Source: JACPDH01 sp051305935
GTDB taxonomy: Bacteria; Acidobacteriota; Thermoanaerobaculia; Gp7-AA8
DNA: 8,651 bases
Assembly (NCBI GenBank): GCA_051305935.1
Contig: JBPPMG010000074.1
Location: forward strand, 1-8,651
Direction of reading: 5' to 3'
The notes beneath the pieces are model-generated. The model made no database searches, was not told where the DNA came from, and saw only the letters and a program-made list of their open reading frames with translations. A program made the position numbers and the translations under genes. Of the stretch, positions 1 through 5,061 are shown piece by piece. Within the stretch, counting starts at the first letter, position 1, and each line of letters begins with the position of its first letter.

Positions 1-30
1 CGTCTCGAGGAGTTCCCGCTCGCTCGTCAT
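1..30 (-). CDS. Start of an unknown gene coupled to truA (partial)
   Basis: Only the first ten codons (MTSERELLET) lie in the window, so no function can be given. The reading frame is supported by three things: an ATG whose last two bases overlap the TGA stop of truA in an ATGA arrangement, a GAGGAG Shine-Dalgarno sequence just upstream of that ATG inside the end of truA, and codons that continue open to the window edge. The arrangement implies that truA and this gene share a transcript and are translationally coupled. A 9-bp inverted repeat (CTCGAGGAG with CTCCTCGAG, positions 33-41 and 4-12) could fold the ribosome binding site against codons 7-9. The existence of the gene is an inference from these signals. 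Confidence 0.6.
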   Translation of the reverse strand, partial: MTSERELLET

Positions 31-833
31 CGTCTCCTCGAGCGTCCCATCGGCAACGGGGAGACGACCGGGATGACCGGCTCGAGCGGGCGCTCGTACC
101 GCTCGCCCTGGAAGGTCACCGCTTCGAAGAAGAGCCCCGAGGGTGGAGCGGTCGGCTCGAAACGCGTGCCGTTGCCGTCGACGAGAGCCATGAACTCTTC
201 GGGCGAGAGGTTGCCGCGACCGACCTCGACGAGAGCCGCGACGAGCTTGCGGACCATCTTCCAGAGAAAGTGCGACGCCGAGATCCGGAACAGCAGCAGG
301 TCGCCCGCCTCGACGAGCTGCGCGGAGTCGACGAGCACCTTCGTCGACTCGTTCTCGTTGCGCCGGTCGGTGAAGAGCGAGAAGTCGTGCATGCCGGCGA
401 GCCCCGAGACTGCCTGCTCCATCGCGCGCGCATCGAGCTGGTCCTTGATCCACCAGACGAACGGCTTGGCGAACGCCGTGCGCCGCCGCGAGATCTGGTA
501 GAGGTAGATGCGCGACTTCGCGTCGTGACGCGCGTGGAACTCCTCGTCGACGGGCGACGCGTCGAGGACGCAGATGTCGTGCGGCAGCCGGTCGTTGAGC
601 GAGCGGACGAGCTCGCGCGGCGCCACCTTCTCCTTGATCTTCAGGTGCGCGACCTGCCCCATGGCGTGAACGCCGGCGTCGGTGCGCCCCGCGCCTCCGA
701 CATCGACCCGGTTGTAGACCTCGCGCGCGGCGCGGATCAGGTTTCCCTGGATCGTTTTCGGCGTATTCCCCTGCGTCTGCCAGCCGGAGTAGCGCGTTCC
801 TTCGTATTCGATGAGCAGCTTGTAGTTCGGCAT
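27..833 (-). CDS. truA: tRNA pseudouridine(38-40) synthase TruA
   Basis: This enzyme isomerises uridines 38, 39 and 40 in the anticodon stem of many tRNAs to pseudouridine, in the cytoplasm. The 268-residue product shows the family hallmarks: an N-terminal YKLLIEYEGTRYSGWQ strand; the catalytic loop GRTDAGVHA at residues 49-57 with nucleophile Asp52; a DRLP-HDI segment near 81-87; the RIYLYQI strand with the conserved Tyr110; and the C-terminal HFLWKMVRKLV motif. Length is normal for bacterial TruA. The ATG at 833 is chosen because the YKLLIEYEGT strand follows it directly; an upstream in-frame TTG at 851 would add six residues that look untypical. The gene is divergent from the DUF971 gene across 39 bp, and its stop overlaps the next gene on the same strand. 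The last 25 or so residues are Pro/Arg-rich and probably a disordered tail. Confidence 0.97.
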   Translation of the reverse strand: MPNYKLLIEYEGTRYSGWQTQGNTPKTIQGNLIRAAREVYNRVDVGGAGRTDAGVHAMGQVAHLKIKEKVAPRELVRSLNDRLPHDICVLDASPVDEEFHARHDAKSRIYLYQISRRRTAFAKPFVWWIKDQLDARAMEQAVSGLAGMHDFSLFTDRRNENESTKVLVDSAQLVEAGDLLLFRISASHFLWKMVRKLVAALVEVGRGNLSPEEFMALVDGNGTRFEPTAPPSGLFFEAVTFQGERYERPLEPVIPVVSPLPMGRSRRR

Positions 834-872
834 CGTCGGTCCCGGGCGCAATTATGAGTACAATGCCGCGCC
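834..872. promoter_or_regulatory. Divergent promoter region between truA and the DUF971 gene
   Basis: Within 39 bp there are two -10-like hexamers facing away from each other. TACAAT on the + strand (859-864) ends 8 nt before the GTG start of the DUF971 gene. CATAAT on the - strand (856-851) ends 17 nt before the truA ATG. No convincing TTGACA-like -35 box is visible for either. The spacing on the + side would put the transcription start at or next to the start codon, suggesting a leaderless message. This is inference from short motifs. Confidence 0.3.
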
Positions 873-1193
873 GTGACACCGAACTTTTTCGAAGTCCTCG
901 GGACCGAGCTTGCCGTCGTCTGGCCTGACGGGCACGAGTCGTACTTTCCGCTCGAAGCGCTGCGCAGGAACTGTCCCTGCGCAAACTGCACGGGTGAGCC
1001 CGACCTCTTCGGCCGCGTTTATTCGCCCGGCCCGATGTCGACCACGCCAAAGTCGTTCGAGGTCGATTCGGTCGAGCGCGTCGGCAACTATGGCATCCAG
1101 TTCAACTGGAGCGACGGGCACGGCTGGGGCATCTGGACGTGGGACCGCCTGCGCGCCGCCTGCCCCTGCGAGATTTGCAAGCCGCAGGCGTGA
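873..1193 (+). CDS. DUF971 (GBBH-like N-terminal domain) protein with two CxCxxC motifs
   Basis: This 106-residue protein matches the DUF971 family, which corresponds to the N-terminal domain of gamma-butyrobetaine hydroxylase-like proteins. Stand-alone bacterial members are often found near Fe-S or Mrp/ApbC-type genes, and their biochemical role is not settled. The sequence is an internal duplication. The first half has a VVWPDGHE strand and LRRNCPCANC (Cys34, Cys36, Cys39). The second half has a FNWSDGHG strand and LRAACPCEIC (Cys97, Cys99, Cys102). Six cysteines in two CxCxxC motifs suggest metal binding (zinc or Fe-S), which is an inference. Start choice: GTG at 873 is the first start in this frame and places the conserved DG motif at the expected distance from the N terminus. 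ATGs at 854 and 863 are in another frame. No Shine-Dalgarno is evident. Confidence 0.85.
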   Translation: MTPNFFEVLGTELAVVWPDGHESYFPLEALRRNCPCANCTGEPDLFGRVYSPGPMSTTPKSFEVDSVERVGNYGIQFNWSDGHGWGIWTWDRLRAACPCEICKPQA

Positions 1194-1268
1194 GGGGAGA
1201 GGTAGTTAGTTGTCAGTGATTAGTTTGAATCCTGAGTAACTTCTACCCGTTCTCTGCGCGGTGCAGGC
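1194..1268. other. Short spacer between the DUF971 gene and the L,D-transpeptidase gene
   Basis: This spacer has no recognisable gene, hairpin or strong promoter. It is locally less GC-rich than the flanks (a stretch around 1202-1250 with repeated TTAGT/GTCAGTGATTAGT-like words). No clear ribosome binding site precedes the candidate starts of the next gene. Confidence 0.4.
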
Positions 1269-3092
1269 GTGTATCGTGCAAACAGTGCCATGGCCCATTC
1301 CTGCATATCGCCACGCGTGGCTACGTTGCCCGCTGGCGAATCGTCCGCTGAGCACCAACGCGCCGCGCTAAGCCGTAACGCGCGGATACCGGCGCGCTCC
1401 GCTGCGCTCTTTGGCATCCTCCTGCTGCTCGTTCTCGGCGCGTCGTGCCGGCGCGCCGCGCCGCCACCTCCGGCGCCTCCTCCTCCGATTCCCGTCGAGA
1501 AAGCCGAGGTGCAGATCGAGGCGATCGTCGCCGCGGGACGAACTGACCTTCTTTCGCATCCCCATCTCGGTGATCTCGAGGAGAGCGTGCGTGCGGTCTA
1601 TGCGGCGCGGAACTACGAGCTGCTCTGGACGAGCAGGAGAGTCGCGACGCGGCAGGCGAAGGAAGTCGCGGGGTTCATCGCGTCGGTCGCCAATCGCGGG
1701 CTCGAGCCGGCCGATTATGACGTTGCCGCCTGGCCGGAGCGATTTGCCGCGGCCAGGAGTGCGTCCCTCGAATCCCGCGCGGAGCTCGATCTCGCGTTCA
1801 CCGTGACCGTGATGCGACTCGTCTCCGATCTGTACGGCGGTCGCGTGAATCCGACGAAGGTCGAGTTCGTGATCGAGTCGGGGAGCGAGTCGCTCGACCT
1901 CCCCGCGTTCGTCGCCCGGGTCGCGGCGTCGGAAGACGCCGTGCAGCAGATCACGACGAGCGAGTCGGAACATCTGGGGTATCAGAAGCTCATCACTGCG
2001 CTCAAGCAGTTCCGGGCGATGGACAAGGCCGCCGAGGGCATCGTCCTCACAAAGGTGAAGGTCGTGGAGCCGGGCTCGGAGTACGCCGACCTGCCGAAGC
2101 TCGTACTGCTTCTTCGGGAGTTGGGCGACCTGCCGCCGGGGGAGATTCCCGATCCGGAGACGACGCTCTACGCCGGCCCGATCGTCGAGGCGGTGAAGCG
2201 ATTCCAGGTGCGCCACGGCCTCGAGGCGGACGGGCGGATCGGTGGTGGCACCTTTCTCGCCATCAACATTCCGCTCAGCGCGCGAGTGCGACAAATCGAG
2301 CACGCGCTCGAGCGTTGGCGCTGGGCGCCTCGGAAATTCGACCGGCCGCCGATCGTCGTGAACCTGCCGGAGTACTCGCTGCGAGCGTTCGACGAAAAAG
2401 GGCAGCCGGCGATCGTGATGAAGGTCGTCGTCGGGAGCGCGGCTCGCGGGCCGACTCCAGTGCTCAGCGGCCCGATCGAGCGCGTCGTGTTTCAGCCTTA
2501 CTGGAACGTGCCGTACAGCATCCTGAAGAACGAGATTCTGCCGCAGCTCGACGCGGGCTACCTCGCGAAGCACGAGATGGAAATCGTCGACCTCAAGTTG
2601 CAGCAGCAACCGCTGAACGACGAGTCGCGCGCGGGCCTTCGTGCGGGGAAGCTGCGGCTGCGACAGCGCCCTGGCGCCAAGAACTCGCTCGGACCGGTGA
2701 AGTTCGCGTTCGAGAACGTCGAGTCCATCTTCCTGCACGGAACGCCGTCGCAGGAGCTCTTCGATCGTTCACGACGCGACTTCAGCCACGGCTGCATCCG
2801 CGGCGAAGACCCCGAGCGGCTCGCGGCGTGGCTCCTTCGCGACGAGCCGAAGTGGACGCCTGAGAAGATCCGGAAGGCGCTCGTGGAGGGGCCCGCGCAG
2901 GGCGTGAAATTGAAGCAACCGACGCCGCTGCTGATCCTCTACGGAACCGCGATCGTCACCGAGGACGACCAGTTGCACTTCTTCGACGACATCTACGGAA
3001 TCGACGAGCTGCTCGACGCCGAGCTCGCGAAGCCGCGGTGGCAGCCGGTGGAGAAGAAGGCGGCGGAGGCGGTGGTCGCGGCGAAGAAGTGA
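1269..3092 (+). CDS. YcbB/LdtD-type L,D-transpeptidase, probable lipoprotein
   Basis: This enzyme makes 3-3 (mDAP-mDAP) cross-links, or attaches substrates to peptidoglycan, in the periplasm. At 607 residues it has the size and domain order of E. coli YcbB/LdtD (about 615). A hydrophobic signal (ALFGILLLLVLGAS) ends at Cys60 and is followed by a Pro-rich linker. A helical scaffold domain spans roughly residues 90-290. A peptidoglycan-binding repeat lies around 295-335 (IVEAVKRFQVRHGLEADGRI). The YkuD catalytic domain runs from about 360 to 535, with His490 in HGT and the catalytic SHGCIR motif with Cys509 and His507. The LGASC sequence looks like a lipobox but has Gly rather than Leu at -3, so lipidation is uncertain. 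The GTG at 1269 gives an unusually long n-region; ATG 1290, GTG 1317 or TTG 1326 are alternatives, and none has a good ribosome binding site. Confidence 0.93.
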   Translation: MYRANSAMAHSCISPRVATLPAGESSAEHQRAALSRNARIPARSAALFGILLLLVLGASCRRAAPPPPAPPPPIPVEKAEVQIEAIVAAGRTDLLSHPHLGDLEESVRAVYAARNYELLWTSRRVATRQAKEVAGFIASVANRGLEPADYDVAAWPERFAAARSASLESRAELDLAFTVTVMRLVSDLYGGRVNPTKVEFVIESGSESLDLPAFVARVAASEDAVQQITTSESEHLGYQKLITALKQFRAMDKAAEGIVLTKVKVVEPGSEYADLPKLVLLLRELGDLPPGEIPDPETTLYAGPIVEAVKRFQVRHGLEADGRIGGGTFLAINIPLSARVRQIEHALERWRWAPRKFDRPPIVVNLPEYSLRAFDEKGQPAIVMKVVVGSAARGPTPVLSGPIERVVFQPYWNVPYSILKNEILPQLDAGYLAKHEMEIVDLKLQQQPLNDESRAGLRAGKLRLRQRPGAKNSLGPVKFAFENVESIFLHGTPSQELFDRSRRDFSHGCIRGEDPERLAAWLLRDEPKWTPEKIRKALVEGPAQGVKLKQPTPLLILYGTAIVTEDDQLHFFDDIYGIDELLDAELAKPRWQPVEKKAAEAVVAAKK

Positions 3093-3114
3093 CGCCGGGA
3101 GTGAGATCCGGCGT
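3092..3114 (+). terminator. Stem-loop at the stop codon of the L,D-transpeptidase gene
   Basis: ACGCCGG (3092-3098) pairs perfectly with CCGGCGT (3108-3114) around a 9-nt loop. It begins on the last base of the TGA stop. No T-run follows, so it is not a canonical intrinsic terminator. It may protect the 3' end or help Rho-dependent termination. Confidence 0.3.
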
Positions 3115-3166
3115 TCGTTGCGCCTAACTACCAGGATCGGATTCGGTGACGGTTCCTGATCGTTGT

Positions 3167-3184
3167 TGCGCCCGGTGGGGCGCA
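3167..3184. repeat. Isolated hairpin TGCGCCC-GGTG-GGGCGCA
   Basis: A perfect 7-bp stem with a GGTG loop lies 75 nt after the transpeptidase stop. It lacks the GNNA loop of the neighbouring hairpin array and lacks a T-run. It could be a second 3'-end structure for the transpeptidase message or a degenerate member of the array. Confidence 0.35.
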
Positions 3185-3217
3185 GGGCGCGCTGATCCAT
3201 CGATCGTCGCGCCTTGC

Positions 3218-3448
3218 GGCCGCGCCAGCGGCCGTTTCTGGATAGCCCACCGCGTCAGCGCTGGGAAACCGCGTGATGTTGCATGCGCGCCGCGTCAGCG
3301 GCGCGGGAGGCGTGAGCCGGAGAGACGCATCGCGCTGACGCACGACGCATTCAGAAGGCGCCGCTACCGCGGCGCGGATCATTTTTCGATCGCGTGACCC
3401 CGCCCTCACGGGCGGGGCTATCCAGAATGTGGCCGCTGCCGCGGCCAC
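3218..3448. repeat. Composite hairpin element, full copy A
   Basis: This is a dyad-symmetric array of short hairpins lying between convergent genes. Left half, loops read on the + strand: GGCCGC-GCCA-GCGGCC (3218-3233); CCCACCGC-GTCA-GCGCTGGG with one mismatch (3246-3265); CGCGCCGC-GTCA-GCGGCGCG (3286-3305); a small GGC-GTGA-GCC (3309-3318). Right half, the same loop class on the - strand: an imperfect stem with + loop TGAC (3331-3344); GCGCCGC-TACC-GCGGCGC (3358-3375); CCCCGCCC-TCAC-GGGCGGGG (3398-3417); GTGGCCGC-TGCC-GCGGCCAC (3429-3448). The linker TTTCTGGATAG between hairpins 1 and 2 reappears inverted as CTATCCAGAAT between hairpins 5 and 6. No protein is encoded. The layout resembles REP/BIME repeats, but no transposase is visible here. 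Confidence 0.85.
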
Positions 3449-3534
3449 GGCGTCATAAGGGGGCGGGCCGGGGTCTCTCTAGAGCCGTGCGGGAATGTGG
3501 CTTCCGCGATCACGCGCTCGTCGACGTGCCTTCC
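3449..3534. other. Spacer between full copy A and half-copy A'
   Basis: This is an 86-bp GC-rich stretch containing GGGGGCGGGCCGGGG (from about 3459). I see no gene, hairpin of the array type or promoter in it. Confidence 0.4.
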
Positions 3535-3598
3535 GGCCGCGCCAGCGGCCGTTTCTAAATAGCCCGCCGCGTCAGCGGTGGGGAGCTGCGTAAGCGGC
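3535..3598. repeat. Composite hairpin element, left half-copy A'
   Basis: This repeats only the left half of the element: GGCCGC-GCCA-GCGGCC (3535-3550), the linker GTTTCTAAATAG (a variant of TTTCTGGATAG), CCCGCCGC-GTCA-GCGGTGGG with one G-T wobble pair (3563-3582), and GCTGC-GTAA-GCGGC (3585-3598). It ends 9 bp before the stop codon of the 88-aa gene. In the arc operon transcript it would therefore form a structured 3' end and may stop transcription or shield the RNA; that role is inferred. Confidence 0.8.
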
Positions 3599-3607
3599 GG
3601 GGAGCGT

Positions 3608-3874
3608 TCAGAACGCCTGCGTCTTGAACGGGTCGATGCCGCGGAGCGCGATCTCGAGTTTGCGGCGCACCAGCACGCGCACGCCTGCGGGCGTCGGATC
3701 GTCGTCGGTCGGGATGATGTCGAGGTTCTCGATCTCGCCGGCCATGCGGATGATGCAACCGTCGTGATCGCGCGAGAGGTCGATCCGCTCGACCACGTCG
3801 TTGTACTCGAGGCCCATCGCCAGCAACTGCTCGCGCACGGCGTCGTCGACCATCTTCGCGAAGTGGCTCGGCAT
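3608..3874 (-). CDS. Conserved-looking 88-aa protein of unknown function, last gene of the arc cluster
   Basis: I do not recognise this family. The product is small and acidic in the middle (TDDDPTPAG), with an N-terminal amphipathic helix (HFAKMVDDAVREQLLAMGLEY), alternating strands (GCIIRMAGEIENLDIIP) and a C-terminal basic helix (VRVLVRRKLEIALRG). It has no signal peptide, no membrane segment and one cysteine, so it is probably cytoplasmic. Evidence that it is real: an AGGAGAGG Shine-Dalgarno about 8 nt before the ATG, the same strand as arcC, a 52-bp gap to the arcC stop, and hairpins starting 9 bp after its stop. An antisense reading frame across it has no comparable start signals. Its position suggests co-transcription with arginine-deiminase genes, but nothing shows a role in that pathway. 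Confidence 0.75.
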   Translation of the reverse strand: MPSHFAKMVDDAVREQLLAMGLEYNDVVERIDLSRDHDGCIIRMAGEIENLDIIPTDDDPTPAGVRVLVRRKLEIALRGIDPFKTQAF

Positions 3875-3926
3875 CGGTCCCTCTCCTGTGCTTCGCGAAA
3901 GCCGCGCTTCCGCACCCCACGTGACT

Positions 3927-4886
3927 CTACGGAATGATTCTCGTGCCCGACGTCCCGTCGAGCGCCTCGCGCAGATTGTCGACGTCGCAGACGAGCACTT
4001 CGTGCTTGGCCCGCTTGACGAAATCGATCGCGGCCTCGATCTTCGGTCCCATCGACCCCGGTGGGAACTGTCCGTCGGCGTGGAACGCCTCGGCTTCCTT
4101 CACCGTCATCTTGTCGATCCATCGCTGGGTCGGCTTGCCGAAGTCGACCGCGATCTGCGGGACCGCCGTGAGGATGATGTAGAGCTTCGCGTCGAGCTCG
4201 GCGGCGAGGCGCGCCGAGGCGTAGTCCTTGTCGATGACCGCTTCGATGCCGCGCCACTGGCCGTCACGGCCGCGAATTACGGGGATGCCGCCGCCGCCCG
4301 CCGCGACGACGACCGAGGCCTCGCGAAGCGACGCGCGGATCGACGCGAGGTTGAGAATGTGCACCGGCTTCGGCGACGGAACGACCTTCCGCCAGCCGCG
4401 TCCCGAGTCTTCCTTCATCACCCAGCCGAAGTCGCGCGTCAGCGCCTCGGCGCGGTAGCGGGTGAAGAAGGGGCCGATGGGCTTGGTCGGCTTCTTGAAC
4501 GCGAGATCGTTAGGGTCGACCTCGACCTCGGTGAGGATCGTCGCGACCTCGCTCGGCAGGTTCATCGCCTCGAGGCGGTTGCGCATCGCCTGCTGGAGCA
4601 TGAAGCCGATCGAGCCTTCGGTCTGCGCGACGGCGACGTCGAGGCTCTGCGGCGGGATCTTCGTCGACGCTTCCTCGGCCTGGATCAGGATGTTGCCGAC
4701 CTGAGGGCCGTTGCCGTGGACGATCACGAGCTTGTAGCCGTGCTGCACGATCTCCGCGAGCCAGCGCGCCGCCTGGCGCGCACGCGCGATCTGTTCTTCC
4801 TGCGTGCCGCGGTCTTCCGCGCGCAACAGCGCGTTGCCGCCGAAGGCGACGACTGCGACTTTGTGTGGTTCGTTCTTGGGAGCCAT
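3927..4886 (-). CDS. arcC: Carbamate kinase
   Basis: Carbamate kinase transfers phosphate from carbamoyl phosphate to ADP, giving ATP, CO2 and ammonia. It is the energy-yielding last step of the arginine deiminase pathway, in the cytoplasm. The 319-residue protein has the complete amino-acid-kinase signature set: FGGNAL (15-20), HGNGPQVG (57-64), KPTKPIGPF (132-140), VVPSPKP (168-174), AAGGGGIPV (195-203), the nucleotide-binding AVIDKDYAS (216-224), TAV (240-242) and PPGSMGPKIEAA (275-286). Length is typical (about 310). The ATG is preceded by AAAGG about 5 nt upstream, a modest ribosome binding site. It lies 175 bp downstream of arcA on the same strand, and the gap holds a large perfect inverted repeat that could affect relative expression. 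All residues expected for activity that I can check are present. Confidence 0.97.
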   Translation of the reverse strand: MAPKNEPHKVAVVAFGGNALLRAEDRGTQEEQIARARQAARWLAEIVQHGYKLVIVHGNGPQVGNILIQAEEASTKIPPQSLDVAVAQTEGSIGFMLQQAMRNRLEAMNLPSEVATILTEVEVDPNDLAFKKPTKPIGPFFTRYRAEALTRDFGWVMKEDSGRGWRKVVPSPKPVHILNLASIRASLREASVVVAAGGGGIPVIRGRDGQWRGIEAVIDKDYASARLAAELDAKLYIILTAVPQIAVDFGKPTQRWIDKMTVKEAEAFHADGQFPPGSMGPKIEAAIDFVKRAKHEVLVCDVDNLREALDGTSGTRIIP

Positions 4887-4898
4887 AGGACCTTTGCA

Positions 4899-5040
4899 GG
4901 AATTGAAAATTGAAAATTGAAAATTGAAAAACGCCAGAACGGAGAAGCGAGCCGAGACTTCGAGGAGTGACTTCGTTCAGCCAGACTTCGCCTTCGCTGC
5001 TCCTTAGTTTTTCAATTTTCAATTTTCAATTTTCAATTCC
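4899..5040. repeat. Perfect 33-bp inverted repeat of TTGAAAA heptads between arcA and arcC
   Basis: The left arm (4899-4931) consists of GGAATTG, three AAAATTG heptads and AAAAA. The right arm (5008-5040) is its exact reverse complement, TTTTT, three CAATTTT units and CAATTCC. The arms are AT-rich in a GC-rich genome and flank a 76-nt GC-rich centre (4932-5007) in which GACTTCG occurs three times. Two degenerate extra CAATT units continue to about 5056. In the arc transcript the arms could pair into a long stem between the two coding regions. It could equally be a small non-autonomous mobile element. No open reading frame in it looks real. Confidence 0.85.
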
Positions 5041-5061
5041 GCCTCAATTTCTCAATTCCCC

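Noticed and set aside
1368..2738. Long antisense open frame opposite the L,D-transpeptidase
   Set aside because: It is Arg/Leu/Asp-rich shadow translation of a high-GC gene, with no domain pattern; the + strand gene has an intact YkuD active site.
3146..3397. Short open frames across hairpin copies A and B (also 3128-3448, 6299-6541, 6517-6843)
   Set aside because: They are composed of the GC-rich hairpin repeats and encode repeated DSPTRKRG- or AADA-type peptides; they are repeat artefacts, not proteins.
3218..3598. CRISPR array
   Set aside because: The repeated units are short hairpins with varying stems and linkers in two orientations; there are no constant repeats with uniform unique spacers and no cas genes.
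3608..3610. GCGTTC-A-GAACGC palindrome over the stop of the 88-aa gene as part of the hairpin array
   Set aside because: It has a one-base centre, not a GNNA loop, and overlaps coding sequence; the resemblance to TTCAGAA near 3350 may be chance.
3801..4913. Long + strand open frame opposite arcC and the 88-aa gene
   Set aside because: It has shadow composition (RR/DD/LR runs), no ribosome binding site, and arcC is certain on the other strand.
4899..5040. Intrinsic terminator between arcA and arcC
   Set aside because: The long dyad lacks a GC stem followed by a T-run in the arc direction, and the loop would be 76 nt; a conventional terminator is not supported.
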